DNA of 31,067 nucleotides from an uncultured Oscillospiraceae bacterium (GTDB taxonomy: Bacteria; Bacillota; Clostridia; Oscillospirales; Oscillospiraceae), in NCBI GenBank assembly GCA_944385775.1, contig CALWYM010000047.1, forward strand, positions 1 to 31,067. Direction: 5' to 3'. The translations under genes and the position numbers were made by a program. Each line of letters starts with the position of its first letter. Positions within the stretch are counted from its first letter, which is position 1. Shown piece after piece: positions 15,939 to 24,188 of this stretch. The notes beneath the pieces are model-generated. The model did not search any database, was not told the origin of the DNA, and was given only the letters and a program-made list of their open reading frames with translations.

Positions 15939-16677
15939 CTTCGTCACCCCGCCATAACTTATACATGACATTCAAGACAGCACCAACTCCTATCAAAACA
16001 AGAAGCATCAATGTTCCAAAGCCTATATTTGTGCTTGTTTTGATTACTACATATGCTGTGGAAAAAACCGCAAAAACCATCGCCGGCTTTTTTCCTCTCC
16101 GCAATAACCATGAGCTATATGCTGTATAAAGCCCCAGAGAGACCATCAGAATAGCTGCATCGGTGTAAATGTACGTATCAGCAAGCGGCATAAAGAAGTG
16201 AAAAAAATTCCCCGTATATAACTCAACCGTCAAAATCTGTTCGTTTGGCACAAGATAAGGCTGATTTGCCTCATAGTATCTTAATAGAAGCGTTATGTTT
16301 AACCCCTGAACAAGGTACAGAATCAAAAGACCCAGCACATAGTAAACTCCCCACAAAAATGTAACTGCTCCCTCTGAAATACGAAGTCTTTTAAGGGTAT
16401 TCAGCTGCATAGATCGGCTCCCATTCATCATTGCCAGAAGTACAAAAATCGCTGCGGCAACAATAAAAATAAGAGAAATCCATTTTTCCAGCTCTCCTGT
16501 TCCTAGAAGCGTATATTGTTCATAGCTTACGGATTGACTTGCTGTCTCTGCCAAAGTCCTTTTTAAACTCAAAATACCGGCCGCCCATTGAGATACCGTC
16601 ATTAAAACTACTATTGCCAAAAGCTTATAAAACATTACTCGAGAGCACACTTCAAACACGGATATATATTTTTTCAT
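15928..16677 (-). CDS. ABC-2-like transporter membrane protein
   Basis: The product has 249 residues with about six predicted membrane helices (about 18-38, 67-88, 104-130, 165-190, 199-213 and 216-235). Its layout, with a long first outside loop and a charged cytoplasmic C-terminus (WRGDEDEA), resembles ABC-2 permeases of ytr-like operons. I start it at the ATG at 16677 (MKKYISVFEV), five bases after the GntR stop and behind AAAGGAGA, rather than at 16698. It overlaps the next membrane protein gene by 11 bp. Function as the transport channel is inferred from context, since no sequence motif proves it. Confidence 0.8.
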   Translation of the reverse strand: MKKYISVFEVCSRVMFYKLLAIVVLMTVSQWAAGILSLKRTLAETASQSVSYEQYTLLGTGELEKWISLIFIVAAAIFVLLAMMNGSRSMQLNTLKRLRISEGAVTFLWGVYYVLGLLILYLVQGLNITLLLRYYEANQPYLVPNEQILTVELYTGNFFHFFMPLADTYIYTDAAILMVSLGLYTAYSSWLLRRGKKPAMVFAVFSTAYVVIKTSTNIGFGTLMLLVLIGVGAVLNVMYKLWRGDEDEA

Positions 16678-16682
16678 CTGCC

Positions 16683-17063
16683 CTATCTCCTTTCCCATAA
16701 TTTCTCAAAAAGCTCCATAGCCTCAGCTTTTGTAAGTCCGACTTTCTTCAGAGCGGTAACAGAGCTTAAAAGCTCACTCTCAGCAAGCTCCGCCTTTAAA
16801 GCCTCCATTAATTCCGGACTAACAGTAACATAGCTTTTTGCTCCTGCATGGGAATTTATAATTCCCTCGTCCTCAAGTATTCTGTACGCTTTCTGAATTG
16901 TATTTGGATTTATCCCAAGCAGCGCGGAGAGCACCCTCCTGCTGGGAAGCTCATCGCCGTTTTCTGTTCTGCCAGCCGCAATCTCTGATTTAATATGACG
17001 CACAATCTGAACATAAATTGGTCCTGCTCCGTCTGTTGGCTTAAAACTATCAAAGGATACCAC
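16683..17063 (-). CDS. GntR-family repressor, YtrA subfamily
   Basis: The product has 126 residues, the short form typical of the YtrA subfamily, which has a winged helix-turn-helix and a small helical dimerisation tail but no metabolite-binding domain. The winged helix is clear: PIYVQIVRHIKSEIAAG (15-31), ELPSRRVLSALLGINPNTIQ (38-57), then the wing to about residue 80. The tail contains VGLTKAEAMELFEKLWERR. Translation starts at a GTG (17061-17063) behind GAGGTGA. It is the first gene of the operon, and an inverted repeat overlaps its own promoter, so it very likely represses the ABC genes and itself. In known ytr systems the regulated ABC genes respond to cell-envelope antibiotics. Confidence 0.92.
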   Translation of the reverse strand: MVSFDSFKPTDGAGPIYVQIVRHIKSEIAAGRTENGDELPSRRVLSALLGINPNTIQKAYRILEDEGIINSHAGAKSYVTVSPELMEALKAELAESELLSSVTALKKVGLTKAEAMELFEKLWERR

Positions 17064-17093
17064 TCTGTCACCTCACTTTCACTGTGTTATGCG

Positions 17094-17135
17094 AGTAATA
17101 CAGTTCTCTAACTGTATTATATCAGTAGTACGGTT
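17094..17135. promoter_or_regulatory. Operator region of the YtrA-type repressor (three half-sites)
   Basis: TAATACAGTT and AACTGTATTA form a perfect 10-bp inverted repeat with a 4-nt centre (17096-17119), covering the -10 box and the transcription start. A third, similar half-site, AGTAGTACGGTT (17124-17135), repeats AGTAATACAGTT (17094-17105) at 10 of 12 bases and lies in the promoter spacer. Repressor binding here would block RNA polymerase directly. Confidence 0.8.
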
Positions 17136-17144
17136 GTCTGTCAA
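17116..17144 (-). promoter_or_regulatory. Sigma-A promoter of the GntR-ABC operon
   Basis: A perfect TTGACA (17139-17144), a 17-base spacer and a perfect TATAAT (17116-17121) lie on the minus strand. The leader to the GTG start is about 45 bases. Confidence 0.9.
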
Positions 17145-17162
17145 TAGGAATTAATATACAAT

Positions 17163-17198
17163 AAAATCCCTGTGCGCCGTAAAGCGTACAGGGATTTT
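17163..17198 (-). terminator. Intrinsic terminator of the der-MBOAT-DHHW gene run
   Basis: AAAATCCCTGT pairs with ACAGGGATTTT, and an inner CGC/GCG extends the stem. On the minus strand it ends in a T-rich stretch (ATTTTATTG). It lies 14 bp after the stop of the DHHW gene and just upstream of the next operon's promoter. The symmetric shape could also work on the plus strand. Confidence 0.85.
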
Positions 17199-17212
17199 GG
17201 GTAATTCTTTTT

Positions 17213-18412
17213 TTAGTCAATTCCGCAGCCGTTTGCTGATGTGGAGATAAGCTGCTCATAGTCTCTGATACAGACCACATAATCGGGCTTATACATCTCT
17301 ATATATTGCCCCAGAGTCATCTCGGTGTAGTGGCGAAAATCAAGTGAACGCATTTCACCAAAGCTGTAATACGCAATTGATTCAAACGCATTTGTAAAGC
17401 TGTCGCCATAGATTAATATTTTCGGAAGCTCCTCCCTTCCAGTATCGATAACAGTTTCCCCGATGTCTCCTCCCATATAAAGGGAATACAAAACTCCCTC
17501 ATACTGGTTTGACGGCATTGAATATACCGTGGGCGCTACCTGCTTTCCGTTATCGTATCTAGAAAAAGGTATCTCAACCTTTGGAGTTAGAATATCAATC
17601 GTATCATAAACATCACTTATGTCAAAAAGCTTTCGTGAACGTGAACCTACATAGTGGTTAGGCAATGGAGTTATCGTAAATTCATCTTCCGTGAGAATAT
17701 GAACCCTCTCAGTCTCATTTATCTTCTCCATAACGGCAAGATACGTAAGGTATGCTCCATAGATACTATAATGATTGTCAACAGTGGAATTTACAGTATT
17801 CCGGATTTCTGCGTCTGTCAGGGTATCGTACATATCCACTACCGTAACTCCGGATCCCTCCAGAGCGTTATAAAGAGCCTCTCTTGAAGCTTCTGTATAT
17901 TCCCTGCGGCTGTTCAAATACCACGGATACCTGCTTTCATATGAAACGTACTGGCACGGAACTGTAACATACATAAACTTTCCGCCATAGCTTTCCGTCA
18001 GGTCTGTAATCTCAGAAAGATTTTCCGCCATAGACTGACTTTGAGACTCTATTGTCTCCATATTTATTGTTTCATAAGGGTTAAATGGCAACAGCACGTC
18101 AGGCAAAACCACAACATCATTGACAACAGGGCAATTAAGAAGCTTTATATTGATAAAAAGTTTATAGGCAGTTTTAAGCTTGAGAAGGGTTGTTCGCCCT
18201 GCACCGTTATCGGTAAGAAACTTTTCCATTGTGGTAAAGTAGCTTCCGTCCAGTAATGAATCCTTTTCCATCTCGGGCATATTTTGAAGACTGCGGTTTT
18301 CAAAATATGAAAATCCCCCCTGAGGCGTTGCCAGGGTTATAATAACTACCGCAGCAATAAAAAGCCCTGCAAAAGCTATAAACATTATCTCTGAAATTCT
18401 TTTACCTTTCAC
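17213..18412 (-). CDS. DHHW/AlgJ-like SGNH-type protein, probable polymer O-acetylation partner of the MBOAT
   Basis: The 399-residue product has one N-terminal membrane helix (about 9-28) and an exported domain. Two motifs stand out: DNHYSIYG (212-219), a DHHW-type D-x-H motif, and LIYGDSFTN (333-341), the nucleophile motif of AlgJ/AlgX/DltD-like SGNH proteins. Ser338 with the Asp212/His214 pair would make a catalytic triad. Such proteins transfer acetyl groups, delivered across the membrane by an MBOAT protein, to an extracellular polymer. The MBOAT gene lies directly upstream with a 12-bp gap. Translation starts at a GTG (18412) behind GGGAGG. The polymer (wall glycan, teichoic acid or exopolysaccharide) is not indicated by this window. 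Confidence 0.85.
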   Translation of the reverse strand: MKGKRISEIMFIAFAGLFIAAVVIITLATPQGGFSYFENRSLQNMPEMEKDSLLDGSYFTTMEKFLTDNGAGRTTLLKLKTAYKLFINIKLLNCPVVNDVVVLPDVLLPFNPYETINMETIESQSQSMAENLSEITDLTESYGGKFMYVTVPCQYVSYESRYPWYLNSRREYTEASREALYNALEGSGVTVVDMYDTLTDAEIRNTVNSTVDNHYSIYGAYLTYLAVMEKINETERVHILTEDEFTITPLPNHYVGSRSRKLFDISDVYDTIDILTPKVEIPFSRYDNGKQVAPTVYSMPSNQYEGVLYSLYMGGDIGETVIDTGREELPKILIYGDSFTNAFESIAYYSFGEMRSLDFRHYTEMTLGQYIEMYKPDYVVCIRDYEQLISTSANGCGID

Positions 18413-18424
18413 ACTATCGCCTCC

Positions 18425-19837
18425 CTAGAACTGAAAATAGATGAAAGCCCTAAAGCTTCCGGTCACTAGTTCCACATAGGAAACAGCAAGCAGCAGTAAA
18501 GCAAAAGCCTTTGGCAGCCAGCAAAGAGCAAACCTCGACGCCTTAGTATCACACTCGATAAGATATTTCTCAAGCTTTTCCTTAATAGGAAGAGAAGCAA
18601 TAATAGATATTACGATTACAGGAAGGTACAGTCTCAAGTAATAAATGGCTTCGTTTGATAAAAATTCACCGTTACCAAAGCCAAACATTGCTCCTATATA
18701 GCCCACAGCGCTTGACAGATTTTCAGAACGGAAAAGAACCCATCCAAGCATTACGCCAACCATTGTATAAATGTGCGTCAAAAAGCCGGGAAGCTTATTA
18801 AGTATATTTTTAAGTAAGAATTTCTCGATTATAAGAAGCAAAAGAAACCAAAGCCCCCAAAGCACAAAGGTAAAGTTGGCACCGTGCCAAAGTCCGGTAA
18901 GGCTCCATACCACAGCCAGGTTAAGGATATTCCGTCCCCGGGAACAGCGGCTACCGCCCATCGGGAAATAGACATAATCTCTGAACCAGCTTGAAAGAGT
19001 TATATGCCATCTTCTCCAAAATTCCGTTACAGATTTGGATACGTATGGATAATTAAAGTTCTCAGGAAACTTAAACCCAAACATCTTGGCAATTCCGATA
19101 GCCATATCGGAATATGAGGAAAAATCCAGGTAAATCTGAAGCGTATAGGCGATAATTCCCAGCCATGCCAGGGAAACGCTCAGCTCCCCCGCACTTTTAG
19201 AAAACACTGCATTTGCCAGATCCTCCATCGGATTTGTAAGTATCATTTTCTTTCCGAGACCTATGAGGAAGCGCACAAGTCCAGCAGAAAATCCATCAAG
19301 ACTTTCCCTCTTTGCATCCAGGCTTTCTGAAACCATATTATACCTGACTATTGGTCCGCTCATAAGCTGAGGGAAAAAGGAAAGGTACAGCCCCGCGTCA
19401 ATTAAATTCTTTTGAGGCTTTGAAACTCCCTTATATACATCGACCACATAGCTTATTCCCTGGAACGTAAAAAAGGAAATTCCAATAGGCAATGCTATTT
19501 TATGCACCGCAAGACCTAACCCAAGGCAATTTAATGTGGATACAAAAAATCCGACGTATTTAAAATATCCTAAAAGAAACACATTAAAAAGAATATCAAA
19601 GATAAGCCACATTTTTCTGTGCTTACTCCTTGATACAGCCAATCCGCCGGCATAGTTTATCACAATTGAAACCGCCAGCAAAACAACAAAACGTACTCCG
19701 CCCAAAGCATAGAAAACAAATCCTGCTCCAAACAAAACAAAGTTGCGTGTTTTTCTCATCACTGAGGGAACAGCGTAATAGACCGCAAGCACTGCCGGCA
19801 GAAAAAACGCCAACACAGTTATGCTTGAAAACGCCAT
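18425..19837 (-). CDS. MBOAT-family membrane acyltransferase (AlgI/DltB-like)
   Basis: The 470-residue polytopic protein is predicted to carry acyl groups, most likely acetyl, across the membrane to an extracellular acceptor. The hallmark blocks are YFKYVGFF (91-98), LPIGISFFTFQ (116-126), SGPIVRY, DFSSYSDMAIG and FWRRWHITLSSWFRDYVY (273-290). GLWHGANFTFVLWG (315-328) carries the conserved MBOAT histidine (His318). I start it at the ATG at 19837 behind AGGGAG rather than the GTG at 19846. It lies 26 bp after the VanZ-like gene and 12 bp before the DHHW gene, the typical AlgI plus AlgJ-like pairing. DltB is less likely because no dltA, dltC or dltD accompanies it. Confidence 0.93.
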   Translation of the reverse strand: MAFSSITVLAFFLPAVLAVYYAVPSVMRKTRNFVLFGAGFVFYALGGVRFVVLLAVSIVINYAGGLAVSRSKHRKMWLIFDILFNVFLLGYFKYVGFFVSTLNCLGLGLAVHKIALPIGISFFTFQGISYVVDVYKGVSKPQKNLIDAGLYLSFFPQLMSGPIVRYNMVSESLDAKRESLDGFSAGLVRFLIGLGKKMILTNPMEDLANAVFSKSAGELSVSLAWLGIIAYTLQIYLDFSSYSDMAIGIAKMFGFKFPENFNYPYVSKSVTEFWRRWHITLSSWFRDYVYFPMGGSRCSRGRNILNLAVVWSLTGLWHGANFTFVLWGLWFLLLLIIEKFLLKNILNKLPGFLTHIYTMVGVMLGWVLFRSENLSSAVGYIGAMFGFGNGEFLSNEAIYYLRLYLPVIVISIIASLPIKEKLEKYLIECDTKASRFALCWLPKAFALLLLAVSYVELVTGSFRAFIYFQF

Positions 19838-19863
19838 AGATTGCACTCCCTTCAGATTTTTTA

Positions 19864-21264
19864 TTACTTAAAAGCCGGCACCATGACCGTAGCCTCATAA
19901 ACAGTATCAGTAGAGGCTATATTAAACACATAAACAGGCTGATAGAAGCCCTTTGAGTCAGTCACATAATCAAGCTGACAGGAGCGAACTTCCACTCGTT
20001 CTGGTTCATAGTGTTCAAAAGCATAGTTGCCCGTAAAATAGCCGTTCATAAGCAAATCGCAGGCTTCACTTTGGGAAATAATATCCTCATTTTTATAAAA
20101 TTCAAATTCAACTATTCCGTTTTCTATTTCCGACACTTTACCGTCAGCGCCAAGGCGGCATCGCAGCTGACCGTCAATCATGGAATTATCCTCTATCAGG
20201 CGGTCAACGTCAAAGGAATACCAGCCATTCTCATCTTCCGAAAACTGAGCGTTTTCCGGAATCTTAATACCGTATCCATAAAGTATTTCTCTCAGATTTG
20301 ATTCATCAGTCGAAGCCCACTGAGTTGACCAGTTTGTAGATCTGCGTGATGCCTTATATTCATAGCTTCCGTCATCGTGATAATAATATAAAAAGTCGCC
20401 GGTACCGTGATTTGCAAAGTAGGTTTCCTTGTCATAATAGTAAATGTCCTCAAGTTCCACGCCTATCTTGTCAAAAAACTCATGTCCAAAAGCCTCTGCT
20501 CTTTCTTTTGAATATGGCGTTGTCCTAAATACCGGCACATTTGTCTGTGCGTCATCTATGGAACAAAGAACATCCCAGGTTACACCTTCAGTATTAATCG
20601 TAAAAGCCGGTGCGGAGCCTATATTTCCATATTCCTTAAGATTATACACTCCAAAAAATCCGGCAAGCGTCAGTACAAAAGCAGCAGGAGTCAAAAAGTA
20701 AAGGAAAATAGCTTTCTTCCCCTGTTTCTTGAAAGCAGAAGATATGCCCATCACAACACAGTACCCCAATGCCGTGCCAAGGGTATTGCAGAAAAGGTCG
20801 TCCACATCACATATACCACGCCTTAGGATAAGCTGCAATACCTCTATGCCAATGGATACAGCAAATCCCGCACCGACAGTAAGATACCATTTCCTAAACC
20901 TTTGAAACACCAATGGCAGTAAAACTCCCATTGGCGCAAACATAAATACATTTAAAATAACGTTGAGCCAAAGCTTAAGGGCTGCTCCGTTCCACGCTTC
21001 CCTCCACGCCCTAAAAAGGTGAAGGTTAATTTCAATACCCCCTGAAAAACGATACAGCGTAAGGAAAAATAGGGCTGCGATATACGCCACCAGACCCCCG
21101 CCTAAAATCGCTCTGATCCAGGGAAATTTCCTCTCATTTTTATACTTAATCTTAAAAACGCAAAACAATGCCAGAATTAAAACCGCAAAAGCCAAAATGG
21201 CATATATTCCAACGGAAAAAGCTCTCGAAAGCAAATACAGCACATAGCCTACAAAATCATTCAT
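19864..21264 (-). CDS. VanZ-like membrane protein with a C-terminal exported domain
   Basis: The N-terminal part (about 1-190) is a VanZ-like domain: membrane helices, the LNVILNVFMFAPMGVLLPL segment, IEVLQLILRRGICDVDDLFCNTLGTALGY, then a last helix. After a further helix near 190-210 comes an exported region of about 250 residues, rich in Asp, Glu and Tyr, with no recognised family. Most VanZ-like proteins end after the first domain, so the extension is notable. VanZ itself gives teicoplanin resistance, but the wider family is of unclear function. I start it at the ATG at 21264, which has GGGGTGA upstream and overlaps the der stop by 8 bp. It precedes the MBOAT and DHHW genes, so a link to surface polymers is plausible. 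Confidence 0.82.
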   Translation of the reverse strand: MNDFVGYVLYLLSRAFSVGIYAILAFAVLILALFCVFKIKYKNERKFPWIRAILGGGLVAYIAALFFLTLYRFSGGIEINLHLFRAWREAWNGAALKLWLNVILNVFMFAPMGVLLPLVFQRFRKWYLTVGAGFAVSIGIEVLQLILRRGICDVDDLFCNTLGTALGYCVVMGISSAFKKQGKKAIFLYFLTPAAFVLTLAGFFGVYNLKEYGNIGSAPAFTINTEGVTWDVLCSIDDAQTNVPVFRTTPYSKERAEAFGHEFFDKIGVELEDIYYYDKETYFANHGTGDFLYYYHDDGSYEYKASRRSTNWSTQWASTDESNLREILYGYGIKIPENAQFSEDENGWYSFDVDRLIEDNSMIDGQLRCRLGADGKVSEIENGIVEFEFYKNEDIISQSEACDLLMNGYFTGNYAFEHYEPERVEVRSCQLDYVTDSKGFYQPVYVFNIASTDTVYEATVMVPAFK

Positions 21265-22585
21265 CTTTGTCACCCCGTTGTCTTATGGTCATACGTATTG
21301 GCGTACCCTCAAGACCAAAGGTGGCTCTTATTTGATTTTCAATATATCTTTGATAGGAAAAATGGAAAAGCTCCGCGCTGTTGCAGAATATAACAAAGTG
21401 GGGCGGCTTTACACCGGTCTGCGTCATGTAATATATTTTCAGTCTTCTGCCCTTGTCCGTTGGAGGCTGAACCCTTGTCTGAGCATCGGCAAGGACGTTA
21501 TTAAGCATGCCGGTAGTTATACGCATATTGCTCTGTTCGAAAACAAAGTTGACATTTTCAAATATTCTATCCAACCTCTGCCCTGTTTTCGCGGAAACAA
21601 ACAAAACCGGAGCATAGGACATGAAAGAAAGATCATGCATAACGCCCTCTCTCATTTTATCCATGGTTTTTCCATCTTTTTCAACAAGGTCCCACTTGTT
21701 TACAACTATAATGCTGGCTTTTCCGGCTTCGTGAGCCATGCCGGCAATCTTGGTATCCTGTTCCGTAACTCCGTCTCTTGCGTCAATCATAATAAGACAC
21801 ACATCACTTCTTTCGATTGCCGCCTGAGCTCTCATAACAGAATATTTTTCTATTTTGTCATAAACCTTGGATTGCCTCCGGATACCGGCAGTGTCTATGA
21901 GAATATATTTTCCGTATTTATTCTCAAATGGCGTATCAACTGCGTCTCTTGTAGTACCCGCAACATCAGAGACAATTACCCTCTCCTCACCTAAAATCTT
22001 GTTTATAATCGAAGATTTTCCAACATTCGGTTTTCCAATAACGGCTATTTTAATTACGTCAGAATCCTGCTCTGTATCCTCCTCCGGAGGAAAATATTTT
22101 AAACATTCATCTAGAATATCGCCGGTACCGTGACCGTGCACAGCTGATGTCGCTATTGGGTCTCCCAATCCCAGAGAATAAAACTCGTATATCTCTGGGT
22201 CGACAGTTCCAACACTGTCCATTTTATTTACCGCGAGCACAACAGGCTTCTTTGAACGCAGCAGCATATTTGCAACTTCCTTGTCAGCCGCAGTCACTCC
22301 CGTGGAAATATCCGCAACAAAAATTATCACATTGGCTGTATCAATGGCAAGCATGGCCTGTGCCCGCATAAATGTCAATATTTCATTATCTGTATTAGGT
22401 TCGATTCCTCCGGTATCAACTACATCAAAGGTTCTGCCAGCCCATTCACACTCGGCGTAAAGTCTGTCCCTTGTAACACCCGGAGTGTCTTCAACTATCG
22501 AAAGTCTTTTTCCAACCAGTCTGTTAAACAGCATACTCTTTCCAACGTTAGGTCTGCCAACTATGGCAACAAGCGGTTTAGACAT
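21257..22585 (-). CDS. der: Ribosome assembly GTPase Der (EngA)
   Basis: This essential GTPase acts in maturation of the large ribosomal subunit. It has 442 residues, the usual length. Two consecutive G domains are visible: the first P-loop GRPNVGKS (10-17) with DTPGVTRD and NKMD (120-123), and the second P-loop GKPNVGKS (184-191) with DVAGTTRD, DTAGIR and NKWD near 297. A C-terminal KH-like domain (about 350-440) ends in RMTIRQRGDKDE. The tandem G domains are unique to Der. The ATG at 22585 follows a GGAAGGGGAGAGG stretch. It lies 17 bp after the DUF512 gene and overlaps the VanZ-like gene. Confidence 0.97.
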   Translation of the reverse strand: MSKPLVAIVGRPNVGKSMLFNRLVGKRLSIVEDTPGVTRDRLYAECEWAGRTFDVVDTGGIEPNTDNEILTFMRAQAMLAIDTANVIIFVADISTGVTAADKEVANMLLRSKKPVVLAVNKMDSVGTVDPEIYEFYSLGLGDPIATSAVHGHGTGDILDECLKYFPPEEDTEQDSDVIKIAVIGKPNVGKSSIINKILGEERVIVSDVAGTTRDAVDTPFENKYGKYILIDTAGIRRQSKVYDKIEKYSVMRAQAAIERSDVCLIMIDARDGVTEQDTKIAGMAHEAGKASIIVVNKWDLVEKDGKTMDKMREGVMHDLSFMSYAPVLFVSAKTGQRLDRIFENVNFVFEQSNMRITTGMLNNVLADAQTRVQPPTDKGRRLKIYYMTQTGVKPPHFVIFCNSAELFHFSYQRYIENQIRATFGLEGTPIRMTIRQRGDKDE

Positions 22586-22602
22586 ATCCCTCTCCCCTTC
22601 CT

Positions 22603-23904
22603 TTAACTTAACACCACTTTTAAAAGCTCATCTCCGCTGGAACCAACAGGTACCACCGGAACTCCCAATTTTTCAGAAACCTCATCTACCGTAATATCGT
22701 CAAGAAATACATCGCCCTCGTCGCGAAGCATTCTATTTGTAACATAAAGCCTTTTACCCAGTTCTTTACCATTAAGCTGGGCTATTAAATCCTTACCTGT
22801 TATAAGCCCGGCAACATCTATGGAATGACCAAAAAAATCATTTAAAATTGGATAAACCGTTCCGTTAATTTCCGGGTACTTCTCCTTTGCCATGTTGAGA
22901 AGAAGATTCAGCGTGTAAGACGCCGACACGCCCGTTGCAATGGAAAATGGCGTACCCTTCGGCTTTTCCTCACAATAGTCAAGAGCGTCCTTAAACTCCG
23001 CTATAAGAAGCCGGATAAGACCAACACCGTTTTCGAGCTGAGGATACCCCTCATAATACTCGTCCTCATGAATGTCTCGCTTTGCCTTAAGGTACATTTC
23101 ATCTGAGCAGAAAAAAATTCTGCTGCCGTATTTATCCAAGCACTGATCCGCGTAACTCTCAACCAAATCAATTACGGCGGCGGCAGATTCTTCATTAAAG
23201 GGAGTAATCTTATGAAGCCCCTTTCTGAACTTAGTCAAACCCACCGGTATGACAGAGCAACTGTTAACGGCAGGGTATAAATCAGAAAGTTCTTTCATGG
23301 TATAAATAAGCTCATCTCCGTCATTTATACCGGGGCAGCATACAATCTGGCAGTTCATCTCAATTCCGGCTTTGCCAAGTCTTTTTATAATGTCAACGCC
23401 CTTTCCGGCATTTCTATTTCCCAACATAAGGCACCTTAGCTCCTTATTCATGGTGTGAACAGAAACGTTTATGGGACTGATTTTAAGGTCTATGATTCGC
23501 TGTATCTCTCTGTCGGACATATTGGTAAGGGTAACGTAGCTGCCTGTCAAAAAAGACAGCCGGACGTCATCATCCTTAAAGTAAAGAGTATCCCTCATTC
23601 CCTCAGGCATCTGGTCAACAAAACAAAAAATGCAGTTATTAGCGCAGGAACGCATATTGTCCATTAAATATGTTTCAAAATCAATTCCTGCGTTTTCCCC
23701 TACATCCTTGATTACCTCATGGTCAGACACAGAGCCGTCCTCATGCTCAACTGTAAAAATAGCGTCACTATCATAGGCGTAGTACATATAGTCCAACACA
23801 TCATGGATTACATTTCCATCAATTTTTAAAAGCCTGTCGCCAGGTACAATACCAGCTCTTTGGGCGGCTGAACCTCTTTCAACAGAGCTTATACGATTCT
23901 GCAT
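22603..23904 (-). CDS. DUF512 radical-SAM/PDZ protein
   Basis: The product has 433 residues and three parts: an N-terminal PDZ-like segment (about 5-60, with GSAAQRAGIVPGDRLLKIDG), a radical-SAM-like core and the C-terminal DUF512 domain. The core carries the cluster motif C-x3-C-x2-C at Cys87, Cys91 and Cys94 (CANNCIFCFVDQ). The family is widespread in Firmicutes and often sits next to der, as here (17 bp). Its biochemical role has not been settled to my knowledge. The start at 23904 has GGAGAA upstream. I see no clear promoter in the 84-bp gap after rpmF, so expression may come from readthrough or a promoter hidden in the terminator. Confidence 0.93.
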   Translation of the reverse strand: MQNRISSVERGSAAQRAGIVPGDRLLKIDGNVIHDVLDYMYYAYDSDAIFTVEHEDGSVSDHEVIKDVGENAGIDFETYLMDNMRSCANNCIFCFVDQMPEGMRDTLYFKDDDVRLSFLTGSYVTLTNMSDREIQRIIDLKISPINVSVHTMNKELRCLMLGNRNAGKGVDIIKRLGKAGIEMNCQIVCCPGINDGDELIYTMKELSDLYPAVNSCSVIPVGLTKFRKGLHKITPFNEESAAAVIDLVESYADQCLDKYGSRIFFCSDEMYLKAKRDIHEDEYYEGYPQLENGVGLIRLLIAEFKDALDYCEEKPKGTPFSIATGVSASYTLNLLLNMAKEKYPEINGTVYPILNDFFGHSIDVAGLITGKDLIAQLNGKELGKRLYVTNRMLRDEGDVFLDDITVDEVSEKLGVPVVPVGSSGDELLKVVLS

Positions 23905-23948
23905 CTGAAAATTCTCCTAACTTTATCCTATGGTTTTTATCATAAACA

Positions 23949-23978
23949 AAAAGCGGCGGGTAAAACCCCGCCGCTTTT
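23949..23978 (-). terminator. Intrinsic terminator after rpmF
   Basis: AAAAGCGGCGGG pairs with CCCGCCGCTTTT across a 6-nt loop, and five T follow on the minus strand. It is GC-rich, lies 11 bp after the rpmF stop and closes the DUF177-rpmF unit. Confidence 0.92.
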
Positions 23979-23988
23979 GAGCTCAATT

Positions 23989-24174
23989 TTACTTGCTTTC
24001 CACTGCAACTACTTCACGGCCATTGTAGTAACCGCAAGCGCTGCAAGCTCTGTGAGGCAGATGAAGCTCGCCGCACTTTGGGCAGGCAACAAGACCCGGA
24101 ACGCTAAGCTTCCAGTTGGAGCCACGTCTCTTATCTCTCCTTGCCTTGGATACTTTCCCCTTTGGTACTGCCAT
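23989..24174 (-). CDS. rpmF: Large-subunit ribosomal protein L32
   Basis: The 61-residue protein begins MAVPKGKVSKARRDKRRG, the standard L32 start, and holds a four-cysteine zinc ribbon (CPKCGELHLPHRACSACGYY). It is the zinc-binding form of L32. It follows the DUF177 gene by 14 bp, the usual bacterial pairing, under a shared consensus promoter at 24732-24760. Confidence 0.97.
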   Translation of the reverse strand: MAVPKGKVSKARRDKRRGSNWKLSVPGLVACPKCGELHLPHRACSACGYYNGREVVAVESK

Positions 24175-24188
24175 AATGACACCTCCTG

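Noticed and set aside
17636..17647. Operator-like GTGAACGTGAAC inside the DHHW gene
   Set aside because: It lies in coding sequence for an Arg/Ser-rich stretch, far from the xylose locus and not near a start site.
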